Source of the DNA: Candidatus Uhrbacteria bacterium
GTDB taxonomy: Bacteria > Patescibacteriota > Patescibacteriia > UBA9934 > GWF2-40-263
Assembly: GCA_018700535.1 (NCBI GenBank)
Contig: JABITQ010000044.1
Location: 1-23,321, forward strand
Length of the DNA: 23,321 bases
Direction of reading: 5' to 3'
Under the pieces are notes generated by a model that saw only the letters and a list, made by a program, of their open reading frames with translations, was not told the origin of the DNA and did no database searches. Positions 9,116 through 15,002 of this stretch are shown one piece after another; within the stretch, counting starts at the first letter, position 1, and each line of letters starts with the position of its first letter. The translations under genes were made by a program, and so were the position numbers.

Positions 9116-9906
9116 TGAAGTAATTTTACAGTCACATCAACCAGCCCCCAAGTACGTGGCACTAATTTTTCAAACGCCACAACGTCTAAGTCGATAATTC
9201 TATTTGGATGTTTATCACGCTCTGGTCCATAATCATTCACAACAACTGTTACTTGAGAGTCAGGATCATTTACACGCGAGACAACAAGGTAGGTTCCTTT
9301 TGGATAGTCAGGGCTCGCAGCACACAGACAATCTTTGTACGCATACCAACTTGCCTCACCAGTCTCAGGAATCTGATCCTCAAAAATTGCTAAGCGTGCA
9401 TATGGCAAATGAATTAACGCGCGCACCGACGCATTCTCTGGGCTATCCTCGCTCGGCAACTCCTCCCACTCAGCACTCACAGCATTGTAGAAATAAATCT
9501 TCCTACGCCCATGGAGTCGTTCATCCTCTTCGTCCTCCTCTGGATACTTGATCTCCAGAAAAAAGAAATCGCTTCCGTCGTAACTTGATTTGTTAAGGAT
9601 GTCGAATAAGTAAATGTCGCCAAGCAACACACGCTCTGTCACATTGTCGAGAGGTGCTTCAGCAAACGACGCAAGCGTCTCGGACATGATCGACTGATCG
9701 AGCGTCTTGATGTCTACACGTGTTGAAACATTCAATGTGTTTGGACGAATCCCCAAACGCATAATTGAATCATGCGACTCAAGTGTGTATCCCTTAACAA
9801 TTGTATCGGCGTCGAACGTTGTTTCAACAACCATTTCAAGCTCACTTGCGTGAACTGGCAACGTTACTGCAAATACAAAGAGTGCGAACAGAAAAAATCT
9901 TTTCAT
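9112..9906 (-). CDS. RlpA-like double-psi beta-barrel secreted protein
   Basis: The protein has 264 residues: signal peptide (1-20, ending PVHA), an unrecognised beta-rich domain (about 25-175) and a C-terminal RlpA-type double-psi beta-barrel (183-264). The barrel is recognised by GEASWY (183-188), PKGTYLVV, VVVNDYGP (222-228) and RIIDLD (236-241). RlpA proteins cleave peptidoglycan glycan strands lacking stem peptides and act at the septum. Here the Asp of NDYGP (D225), equivalent to the catalytic Asp of RlpA, is kept. The segment holding the catalytic His is shortened, and Ser198 aligns with the His position. Two Cys (193 and 195) sit in the shortened loop. No SPOR domain is present. It is the first gene of the operon with ftsE and ftsX, which suggests it works at the division site. 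Whether it is catalytic is uncertain. Confidence 0.85.
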   Translation of the reverse strand: MKRFFLFALFVFAVTLPVHASELEMVVETTFDADTIVKGYTLESHDSIMRLGIRPNTLNVSTRVDIKTLDQSIMSETLASFAEAPLDNVTERVLLGDIYLFDILNKSSYDGSDFFFLEIKYPEEDEEDERLHGRRKIYFYNAVSAEWEELPSEDSPENASVRALIHLPYARLAIFEDQIPETGEASWYAYKDCLCAASPDYPKGTYLVVSRVNDPDSQVTVVVNDYGPERDKHPNRIIDLDVVAFEKLVPRTWGLVDVTVKLLQ

Positions 9907-9918
9907 AAGTGTAGCTCT

Positions 9919-9947
9919 ATTTTACCGGTCACAGAGCGTCCTCACAA
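9919..9947 (-). promoter_or_regulatory. Promoter of rlpA-like/ftsE/ftsX operon
   Basis: TTGTGA (9947-9942) and TAAAAT (9924-9919) are 17 nt apart. The -10 box ends 12 nt before the ATG at 9906, so the leader would be only about 6 nt and has no room for a ribosome-binding site. Confidence 0.6.
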
Positions 9948-9958
9948 GTGGATGAATG

Positions 9959-9987
9959 TTGACGCAAAACCCATTACATACTAACGT
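9959..9987 (+). promoter_or_regulatory. Weak candidate promoter of plus-strand gene
   Basis: TTGACG (9959-9964) followed after 17 nt by TAACGT (9982-9987), only 3 of 6 matches at the -10 box. It is placed back to back with the rlpA-like promoter, just upstream of GGAG and the ATG at 10009. Low certainty. Confidence 0.25.
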
Positions 9988-10008
9988 CGATTTGCACCCG
10001 GAGATTTG

Positions 10009-10380
10009 ATGCCACTCTCACGCTCACTGTTTGCAGATCCTTCGATGAAGCCCTTTGGAGAACTCAGCGCCCAACTCGACAAACAACCGGTAGATTTTAT
10101 CGCCGCTGTTGAGCACATGCGCCAACTCCACCCCATTGGCAGCACAACCCCAGTAATCTTCCCTAGCAAAATCCTGCTGCAAATGGACAGCGGCGCAACC
10201 TTGACGCTAGGCAAGATAGACCAATCAATCCACCCCAAAGACCTCTTGATTCGTCTGTGCACCGTCGGAACAATGCGAGACGCTGATACACCAAGTGAAA
10301 GCCCTGGTGCAACCATCACAGCCATCGTCACCATTGACAAACATGGCTTGATGACAGCTTCTATCAGCAAAAAAGAGTAA
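10009..10380 (+). CDS. Hypothetical protein, the only plus-strand gene
   Basis: Encodes 123 residues. The ATG at 10009 is preferred over the adjacent TTG at 10006 because GGAG (10000-10003) then lies 5 nt upstream. There is no signal peptide or membrane segment. The middle (about residues 45-80, IFPSKILLQMDSGATLTLG and following) and the C-terminal part (ATITAIVTIDKHG) alternate hydrophobic and polar residues as in a small beta-rich fold. No family was recognised. Support for it being real: protein-like composition, a ribosome-binding site, and a strong terminator directly downstream reading in the same direction. The opposite-strand frame over the same DNA lacks these signs. It lies between two minus-strand operons and is divergent from the rlpA-like gene. 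Confidence 0.7.
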   Translation: MPLSRSLFADPSMKPFGELSAQLDKQPVDFIAAVEHMRQLHPIGSTTPVIFPSKILLQMDSGATLTLGKIDQSIHPKDLLIRLCTVGTMRDADTPSESPGATITAIVTIDKHGLMTASISKKE

Positions 10381-10404
10381 TACGCAACGCTTCAAACGAA
10401 ACAT

Positions 10405-10435
10405 GATCGCTCAACGCATGAGCGATCTTTTGTTT
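10405..10435 (+). terminator. Intrinsic terminator of plus-strand gene
   Basis: A perfect 8-bp stem GATCGCTC/GAGCGATC with a 7-nt loop, followed by TTTTGTTT, 24 nt after the stop at 10380. Read on the minus strand it could also weakly end the operon that stops at 10447, although the T-tract on that side is poor. Confidence 0.85.
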
Positions 10436-10446
10436 GCAAATCGAAC

Positions 10447-11418
10447 TTAGAGGTATCTCTTGATCTCTGCCTTTTCTAGATACTTCTCTACTACATCTTC
10501 TAGGCTTGTTTTAGGAATTGAAATAACCATTAGGTGCAACTGTGTGTCCTCGCCTGCTGTAATACGGTCCACAACCTTGAAGATTGCAAACCCCTCATCG
10601 AGATGCTGAACAGGTGAATGCGCATCAACAGGAAGCGTTTCAACTGCCTCTACCCAAGCAGATGGAATAATGGACAGTTTTACATACCCAAGATCACTCA
10701 CAAGTGTTGGATCAAATGTGCCATGCACTTCTTTTGCAACCACATCAAACTCTTCACCATTTTGCAAACGCTCGAACGCAACCTTGATTGCAGCCTCTTG
10801 CTCTGCCTGAATCTCTTCATCGTCCGCAACGAAATCTGTCATCTGAAGCGCCATCACGATTGACCTGACGATACGCTCTTTGAATTGCCCAATACTCCAA
10901 CCAAACGTCTCTGTTAATTCTGCGGCAAAATTATCCTCACCACCCTGAGAGTCAATAATGTCTTGGTAGTACGTATCTACACGATCCTGATCAATATCAA
11001 CACCACTGTCTGAAGCAAGCTGACGAATTGCCATCTTGTTAATAAGCGTCTGCATTATCGCCTCCTCAAGTTCAGGTCCAGACGGAAGCACTGAACCTTC
11101 AGGTGCAGATGTTGCAAATGAATTTAGCAGTGCATCGTACTCAAGCAAATACTCAGCCATTGTGATCATGTTGCCATTAACAGACACGGCTGGAAACGGA
11201 AACACTTTTGTAACCACGCGCACAAAGGTATCAGTCACAGGTCGTGAATACACCTCTTTAGCTGTCAGACCAAGCAATGCTGCAACAACAACAATCGCTG
11301 CGATCACTTTAAATGTTCTTGTTTTAAAAAAAGATGAGGTGCTCTTAGCAACCTCGGTTACCTCCTCTGCTTTTACCTCAACTTCCTCATTACCATCAAC
11401 TGGATTGATGTCTGTCAT
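10447..11418 (-). CDS. Membrane-anchored PrsA/SurA-like peptidyl-prolyl isomerase
   Basis: Encodes 323 residues from the ATG at 11418. The longer frame from 11469 would overlap the previous gene by 74 nt and was not chosen; the chosen start overlaps it by 23 nt. An acidic N-terminus (residues 1-30) precedes one membrane segment (36-52), which puts the rest outside the cell. The region from about 75 to 200 resembles the SurA/PrsA N-terminal chaperone domain (FPAVSVNGNMITMAEYLLEY, then a helical bundle). The region from about 210 to 305 resembles a parvulin-type rotamase (LQNGEEFDVVAKEV, DLGYV, FAIFKVVDR). Such proteins fold secreted proteins and would be suited to large exported proteins like the one at 1-6813. 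That link is only inference. It is the last gene of the murE-like operon. Confidence 0.85.
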   Translation of the reverse strand: MTDINPVDGNEEVEVKAEEVTEVAKSTSSFFKTRTFKVIAAIVVVAALLGLTAKEVYSRPVTDTFVRVVTKVFPFPAVSVNGNMITMAEYLLEYDALLNSFATSAPEGSVLPSGPELEEAIMQTLINKMAIRQLASDSGVDIDQDRVDTYYQDIIDSQGGEDNFAAELTETFGWSIGQFKERIVRSIVMALQMTDFVADDEEIQAEQEAAIKVAFERLQNGEEFDVVAKEVHGTFDPTLVSDLGYVKLSIIPSAWVEAVETLPVDAHSPVQHLDEGFAIFKVVDRITAGEDTQLHLMVISIPKTSLEDVVEKYLEKAEIKRYL

Positions 11419-11848
11419 AATTTGTTTTATCAAAAAAGTAATACCACCACTTGCTTGTATTAGAAACATCTTCTACCACTTCGGCTTCTGGGTCAATCAC
11501 AAAACCAAACGGATCAGACTCCCCGCTATTTACCACTTGCCCATCAATACGATCTTGAATCACAACAACACCTTCACCAGGTTTTTTCATACCCAACTTC
11601 AATCGTGCCTCACGCTCAATAAACGACTCACTCTGCAGCGCACTCTGCAATTCACTAATAGCCAAGTTTTCTGTAATAAGTTGACCCGCCTGCGCTTCAA
11701 GCACAGCAATCTCACTCGCGATCGTTTTATTGCGCACAACCTCACGACCAAGCGAGAGCGACAAAAAGATAACAATCATAAGGTTTACAACGAAGAGAAA
11801 TCGCCAGCGTATTAATCGTTGTACAAATGTACCTTGTGATCGAGCCAT
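11396..11848 (-). CDS. FtsB/DivIC-like septum formation initiator
   Basis: Encodes 150 residues: a short basic cytosolic N-terminus, one membrane helix (about 16-34), a coiled-coil segment (about 36-75) and the family signature FIEREARLKLGMKKPGEGVV (77-96). Proteins of this family bind FtsL and FtsQ/DivIB and activate septal peptidoglycan synthesis. The C-terminus after residue 100 is longer than in typical FtsB, acidic and probably disordered, ending in an aromatic stretch (KWWYYFF). Its ATG overlaps the stop of the PH-domain gene by one base (TAATG), implying translational coupling. Location beside a Mur ligase fits a division and cell-wall operon. Confidence 0.85.
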   Translation of the reverse strand: MARSQGTFVQRLIRWRFLFVVNLMIVIFLSLSLGREVVRNKTIASEIAVLEAQAGQLITENLAISELQSALQSESFIEREARLKLGMKKPGEGVVVIQDRIDGQVVNSGESDPFGFVIDPEAEVVEDVSNTSKWWYYFFDKTNYDRHQSS

Positions 11849-12336
11849 TAAGTTTCTTCGCGTAAATCGTTTATCAAGTCGACAATACGACCTGGTTTAA
11901 CAACATGCTTGTATTCAATATCTGCCGCATTCCCGCTCAAATGCAAACTAACGACACCATAACGAAACAGCGTCGGAAGCACACCTTTGATTTTATAGCT
12001 CACCTCATCAATCTGATGAAAGCGTGCCTCAGACACCACGCGCGAAAACAAACCAGACTGATCAAGATCTACCACACGCTTGTCTGTGATAATAAAAACT
12101 GTGCGAGACCATTTAAAAAACGTTCGAGATGTTAGGACAAACCCAACTGCAAGAATGAGAAAAAATCCAACCACCCCAACTGTCCCCGCGCGAAACAATG
12201 GGAACATGAAAAAAAACGGAGTCACTAAAATCAGCACGTGTAAAACAAACCTTGGAAGATTCGGCAGCAATGCCTCATGGACCACCTCCAAAATTTCTTC
12301 TTCAGGTTTTAGCTGAATCAAAGTCTCAGGTTTCAT
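11848..12336 (-). CDS. PH-domain (bPH2/YdbS-like) membrane protein
   Basis: Encodes 162 residues. The opening PEEEILEVVHEALLP is typical of bacterial PH-domain proteins of the YdbS/YdbT type. Two closely spaced membrane segments follow (about 29-48 and 52-71), then a soluble beta-rich domain (about 75-160) containing FIITDKRVVDLDQSGLFSR, HQIDEV, YGVVSLHLSG and a C-terminal helix. The TDKRV and I(D/E)V pattern is a hallmark of the family. Exact roles of these proteins are poorly known. The ATG overlaps the murE-like stop by 4 nt (ATGA), and its own stop overlaps the FtsB-like start, so it sits in the middle of a tightly coupled envelope operon. Confidence 0.85.
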   Translation of the reverse strand: MKPETLIQLKPEEEILEVVHEALLPNLPRFVLHVLILVTPFFFMFPLFRAGTVGVVGFFLILAVGFVLTSRTFFKWSRTVFIITDKRVVDLDQSGLFSRVVSEARFHQIDEVSYKIKGVLPTLFRYGVVSLHLSGNAADIEYKHVVKPGRIVDLINDLREET

Positions 12337-13616
12337 AGACTCGTCAACGATTTACGTGCAGCCTGTCGATCATCCCAAGGAACTTTCTTTCCATTAGCAA
12401 CCGCCATCACAGGCTCGCTCCCCTTCCCCGTAATCAACACAAGATCATTGGGTTCAGCGATTTTAATCGCATAATCAATCGCCTCCTGACGATCAAGAAT
12501 ACGAAATACATTCACACCATCTTTCATTCCAGCACCCACAGCAGCATCCGCAACATCGTTTATGATCTGCATCGGATCTTCGTCATAAGGATCCTCATTG
12601 GCCACAATCACAATGTCATCATGCTCAGCAACCATCTCCCCCAACACCTCACGACGCGCCACATCACGCCCTCCACCAGCAGATCCCACAATGTGAATAA
12701 GTCGATTGTACTCAATAAGCTCGAGCGCCTCATACGCGGCATTTAACGCAGCAGGCTCGTACGCATAGTCCACGACAACATGAAACGCTTGCCCCTCATC
12801 GATCTGCTCCAAGCGCCCTCCAATCGGCTCCAACTGCTCTGCCGCACGCTGAACATCCTCCCAATCAACCCCAAGAGCACGAACCGTTGTGATCGCAGCT
12901 AGAGCGTTTTGCAAATAAAATTGTCCGATCGTTTTTAGATGCATCGTAAGATCACCCAACACAAACGTCGTGCACGCACCAGAAAGCTCAACTTGGTCTG
13001 GCACAACTGGTGCAGCATTTACTTGCGTGGCTTTAGAGTTACGTAAACCAAACCCCGTCACCGTCTCTGCTTCAAAATTTAAAAAGAAGTCTGCATGCGC
13101 ATCATCCAAATTAATCACATGCGTACCCTTACAAACCTCAAACAACTTCCCTTTTGCCTGCTTATAATTTTCAAAACCTCCATGCGCTTCAATATGCTCG
13201 GGTGTCAGATTAGTAAACACCGCAACGTCATAATCAATCCCAACATGTCGTGACTGCACAATCCCCTGAGATGACGTCTCAACAATCGCATACGTGCACC
13301 CAGCCTTCACCATGTCACGCAACATCTTTTGCGTCTGGAACCTCCCAAGCATTGTCATCTTTTGATCGTTCACCCACTCCCGCTCAGCAACCTTAAAGCT
13401 CGCCGTCGTCGTCCACCCAATCCGCTCCCCCATGCTCTCAAGCATGCGGCCAATAAATTCGGTTGTTGTCGACTTTCCATTCGTCCCTGTAACCCCAATC
13501 ACAACAAGCTCTTTAGACGGATATCTATATCCAAAAGCAGCAAAACGCGCCAACGCATAATGATAACCCTGTATTAGCGGTTTAGGTGTGATTTTTCTAA
13601 GCAACTGAATCAGCAT
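12333..13616 (-). CDS. murE: MurE-like Mur ligase without N-terminal domain
   Basis: Encodes 427 residues from the ATG at 13616. The frame extends to a GTG at 13637, but that part overlaps the -10 promoter box. The ATP-binding loop GTNGKST is at 44-50, about 60 residues earlier than in full MurE, so the uridine-binding N-terminal domain is missing. MurE-type features remain: ETSSQG (113-118), TNLTPEHIEAHG (135-146), the Lys of YKQAKGKLF (K155), which is the position carbamylated in Mur ligases, and a C-terminal ligase domain with GSAGGGRD and GKGSEP. The usual DNPR motif that marks diaminopimelate-specific MurE is replaced by EDPY, so the third stem residue cannot be read from it. MurT-like zinc cysteines are absent. 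It is probably the tripeptide-adding ligase of peptidoglycan synthesis, first in its operon. Confidence 0.8.
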   Translation of the reverse strand: MLIQLLRKITPKPLIQGYHYALARFAAFGYRYPSKELVVIGVTGTNGKSTTTEFIGRMLESMGERIGWTTTASFKVAEREWVNDQKMTMLGRFQTQKMLRDMVKAGCTYAIVETSSQGIVQSRHVGIDYDVAVFTNLTPEHIEAHGGFENYKQAKGKLFEVCKGTHVINLDDAHADFFLNFEAETVTGFGLRNSKATQVNAAPVVPDQVELSGACTTFVLGDLTMHLKTIGQFYLQNALAAITTVRALGVDWEDVQRAAEQLEPIGGRLEQIDEGQAFHVVVDYAYEPAALNAAYEALELIEYNRLIHIVGSAGGGRDVARREVLGEMVAEHDDIVIVANEDPYDEDPMQIINDVADAAVGAGMKDGVNVFRILDRQEAIDYAIKIAEPNDLVLITGKGSEPVMAVANGKKVPWDDRQAARKSLTSL

Positions 13617-13627
13617 AATACGCTTGT

Positions 13628-13655
13628 ATTCTATCACTCAAACGAGTGAAAACAA
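13628..13655 (-). promoter_or_regulatory. Extended -10 promoter of murE-like operon
   Basis: TGATAGAAT (13636-13628) contains TAGAAT with a TGn extension. A weak TTGTTT -35 box (13655-13650) lies 16 nt upstream. The -10 box ends 11 nt before the ATG at 13616, so the mRNA would have a leader of about 4-5 nt. The same GTGATAGAATA string precedes murD. Confidence 0.6.
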
Positions 13656-13659
13656 AAGG

Positions 13660-13689
13660 AAACAAAACGACCCCCTTCGTTTGGGGGTC
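13660..13689 (-). terminator. Intrinsic terminator of 93-residue class small gene
   Basis: The arms GACCCCC/GGGGGTC (13669-13675 and 13683-13689) enclose a 7-nt loop. On the minus strand the stem is followed by a T-rich tract (GTTTTGTTTCC). The stem overlaps the last two bases of the stop codon at 13688. Confidence 0.85.
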
Positions 13690-13972
13690 AGACGTCTGCC
13701 ATATCTTCAAGATTGCCGTTGAGGGCTTCGATTCGTCCGCGCCATTCACGGATCGCCTGCCGCTTTACTTCAACACGAACCCTGAGCTCTTCCGCCTCTC
13801 TCGACACATTCTGCCCACTCAACAGCCGTTGAATTTCCGAATCTTCCTCGTCGATTCGGGCAGTGATCAAGGTGACTAGCGCTTGTGTCAATGCTCGTTC
13901 AGATGCAATTCCATCAGAAACTCTCATCAATCCATCAATCACATCGATCGTAATCTGCAAGTTTCTTTGCAT
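13688..13972 (-). CDS. Small helical protein, paralogue of 14473-14808 gene
   Basis: Encodes 94 residues with no signal peptide or membrane segment, so probably cytosolic. It is predicted to be almost wholly helical, with heptad-like charge patterns from about residue 35 to 90 (Glu, Arg and Leu rich). The N-terminus MQRNLQITIDVIDGLMRVSDG aligns with that of the gene at 14473-14808: NL at 4-5, I at 9, G at 14 and SDG at 19-21 are identical, and several neighbours are similar. The start is fixed by AGGAGGG 4 nt upstream. It has its own TTGACA promoter, a hairpin at the predicted 5' end of the mRNA and its own terminator. Function unknown; a small regulator or structural coiled-coil protein is possible but unproven. 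Confidence 0.8.
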   Translation of the reverse strand: MQRNLQITIDVIDGLMRVSDGIASERALTQALVTLITARIDEEDSEIQRLLSGQNVSREAEELRVRVEVKRQAIREWRGRIEALNGNLEDMADV

Positions 13973-13984
13973 GTATCCCTCCTA

Positions 13985-14004
13985 CCCACACAACACTGTG
14001 CGAG
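13985..14004 (-). promoter_or_regulatory. 5' mRNA stem-loop next to the ribosome-binding site
   Basis: On the minus strand CTCGCAC pairs with GTGTGGG (two G-U pairs) around the loop AGTGTT. The predicted transcription start is at about 14003, so the mRNA would begin with this hairpin. AGGAGG follows one base after it. The gene at 14473-14808 carries a matching element. Confidence 0.6.
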
Positions 14005-14009
14005 AATTG

Positions 14010-14039
14010 AATCTAAGCCAATAATCAACGTTTTGTCAA
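14010..14039 (-). promoter_or_regulatory. TTGACA promoter of 94-residue small gene
   Basis: TTGACA (14039-14034) followed by AAA, then TAGATT (14015-14010) after 18 nt. The -35 box is perfect and the -10 box matches 4 of 6. It lies directly after the terminator of the preceding gene. Confidence 0.65.
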
Positions 14040-14084
14040 AAAATAAACAACCTTATCCAGACAAGATGTCCGAACAAGGTTGTT
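14040..14084 (-). terminator. Strong intrinsic terminator of 83-residue gene
   Basis: The interval 14046-14084 can fold into an 18-bp stem with a 3-nt loop. The outer nine pairs (AACAACCTT/AAGGTTGTT) are perfect and the inner nine include three G-U pairs. On the minus strand it is followed by TATTTTTTG. Confidence 0.9.
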
Positions 14085-14097
14085 GCGTGAACAGAAA

Positions 14098-14349
14098 TCA
14101 GAATGAGCTGATAATTCTCTGAATCTCCGCCCTGATTGCATTGCCGTAAGTACTGTGCAGTCGAGACATGGCCAAACGAAGCCCCTGCCGCACAACCTCA
14201 CAATCTTCTCCCCCAATACCTGACGTGTATCGCTCAAGTTCTTTGAGCAACAATCGAATTGCACCCGCACGGCCCACTTGCGAGCAGCTGCTCACGATCG
14301 AATTGATCAGACCCTCGACACTTTCTCTTTCTTCTACATCCAAAGCCAT
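14098..14349 (-). CDS. Small cytosolic protein, function unknown
   Basis: Encodes 83 residues from the ATG at 14349. This start has AGGAGG 5 nt upstream; a longer frame from 14433 would run through the promoter. There is no signal peptide or membrane segment. The sequence is helical, with an acidic start (MALDVEERESVEGLI), two Cys (about positions 21 and 50) and a helix-rich second half (LRLAMSRLHSTYGNAIRAEIQRI). It does not clearly align with its two small neighbours, but shares their genetic layout: TTGACA promoter, strong ribosome-binding site and private terminator. No family recognised. Confidence 0.75.
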   Translation of the reverse strand: MALDVEERESVEGLINSIVSSCSQVGRAGAIRLLLKELERYTSGIGGEDCEVVRQGLRLAMSRLHSTYGNAIRAEIQRIISSF

Positions 14350-14376
14350 TGAATCCTCCTGGTGAATGGACAATCG

Positions 14377-14405
14377 AGAATATCTCAAAAACACCCTTTT
14401 GTCAA
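14377..14405 (-). promoter_or_regulatory. TTGACA promoter of 83-residue small gene
   Basis: TTGACA (14405-14400), 17-nt spacer beginning AAAGGGTGTTTTTG, and TATTCT (14382-14377). This is the best promoter match in the window, with a leader of about 20 nt carrying AGGAGG. Confidence 0.8.
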
Positions 14406-14442
14406 GGTATTCAACCAACCACAAACCACTCACTCACCAATC

Positions 14443-14465
14443 AAAAAACCCCACACGTGTGTGGG
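14443..14465 (-). terminator. Intrinsic terminator of 111-residue gene
   Basis: The arms CCCACA (14450-14455) and TGTGGG (14460-14465) enclose CGTG. On the minus strand the stem is followed by GGTTTTTTG. It starts 7 nt after the stop codon at 14473. Confidence 0.8.
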
Positions 14466-14472
14466 ATCAAGC

Positions 14473-14808
14473 CTACGTAGCGAGACCAAGCTCAGATCTC
14501 AATGTCTCATGACGAGCACTGAGACGTTCGGATTCTGCGTTGAGCTTCTTTGCGTTCAGCTCAAGCTCTTCAGAGCGTGCAAGCGCAGCTCTGAGCTGAA
14601 CTTCATCGCCCTTGTCGAGCTTTGCCGTCATCAAGCGTGCAGCAACAAGCTGCTGTGTCACCTCGTGACTTGCCGCAAGCAGTTCTCTTCCCCGACCTTC
14701 GAGTAGTCCGATCAAGGACGTCTTCAGCACCAGGTCTGATTCCGGACCATCTGATTGGACGAGTACGCCCTCGACAGCATTGATCACCAGGTCCAAATTG
14801 CTTTTCAT
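14473..14808 (-). CDS. Small coiled-coil protein, paralogue of 13688-13972 gene
   Basis: Encodes 111 residues from the ATG at 14808, which has AGGAGG 5 nt upstream; the in-frame GTG at 14814 overlaps that site. There is no signal peptide or membrane segment. The N-terminus MKSNLDLVINAVEGVLVQSDG matches the paralogue at 13688-13972 at NL, I, G and SDG. Residues about 65-105 form a strong coiled-coil candidate (LARSEELELNAKKLNAESER). Promoter, 5' stem-loop, ribosome-binding site and terminator are arranged as in the paralogue. A palindrome just upstream of its -35 box may be an operator. Function unknown. The paralogy suggests duplication of the whole gene with its leader. Confidence 0.8.
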   Translation of the reverse strand: MKSNLDLVINAVEGVLVQSDGPESDLVLKTSLIGLLEGRGRELLAASHEVTQQLVAARLMTAKLDKGDEVQLRAALARSEELELNAKKLNAESERLSARHETLRSELGLAT

Positions 14809-14822
14809 ACTCACCTCCTGCG

Positions 14823-14842
14823 CTCACACCGTTTTGTGCGAG
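14823..14842 (-). promoter_or_regulatory. 5' mRNA stem-loop, copy two
   Basis: On the minus strand CTCGCAC pairs with GTGTGAG (one G-U pair) around the loop AAAACG, three bases before AGGAGG. The predicted transcription start is at about 14841, so it again forms the very 5' end of the mRNA. The right arm differs from the copy at 13985-14004, yet pairing is kept. Confidence 0.6.
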
Positions 14843-14847
14843 GATTC

Positions 14848-14877
14848 AAACTACACCGACCATAGCCCTTTTGTCAA
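14848..14877 (-). promoter_or_regulatory. TTGACA promoter of 111-residue small gene
   Basis: TTGACA (14877-14872) followed by AAAGGG, then TAGTTT (14853-14848) after 18 nt. The -35 box is perfect and the -10 box weak (3 of 6), which may mean an activator is needed. Confidence 0.6.
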
Positions 14878-14880
14878 TCC

Positions 14881-14905
14881 TTTTTCGCTACCCGGTAGCG
14901 AAAAA
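14881..14905. promoter_or_regulatory. 25-bp near-perfect palindrome upstream of -35 box
   Basis: TTTTTCGCTACC, one central base, then GGTAGCGAAAAA: 12 bp per arm without mismatch. It ends 3 nt from the -35 box at 14877. On both strands the 3' side is A-rich, not T-rich, so it is not an intrinsic terminator. A binding site for a dimeric transcription factor is the likelier reading; a structured RNA cannot be excluded. Confidence 0.6.
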
Positions 14906-14944
14906 TAGAGGAAAACCTGCTAAGAGAACAAGCTTTTCCGCACG

Positions 14945-14985
14945 CAAAAACAAAGACCCCACCTATGCGTGTACACACAGGTGGG
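14945..14985 (-). terminator. Intrinsic terminator of secreted Gly/Asp-rich gene
   Basis: The arms CCCACCT (14958-14964) and AGGTGGG (14979-14985), with further pairing inside (TGTGT with ACGCA). On the minus strand it is followed by GTCTTTGTTTTTG. It lies 18 nt after the stop codon at 15003. Confidence 0.85.
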
Positions 14986-15002
14986 ATCGTATTCGTAGTC
15001 TT

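Noticed and set aside
9981..10370. 129-codon minus-strand frame opposite the lone plus-strand gene
   Set aside because: Ser-, Cys-, Trp- and Met-rich shadow composition. The ribosome-binding site and terminator fit the plus strand.
11036..11815. 259-codon plus-strand frame
   Set aside because: Antisense to the well-supported foldase and FtsB-like genes; no ribosome-binding site or family signal.
13617..13637. GTG start giving MIEYKRI before the murE-like ligase
   Set aside because: The codons overlap the extended -10 box shared with murD; the ATG at 13616 is the better start. The same reasoning applies to GTG 18191 at murD.
14881..14905. Palindrome as an intrinsic terminator
   Set aside because: The sequence after the stem is A-rich rather than T-rich on both strands.
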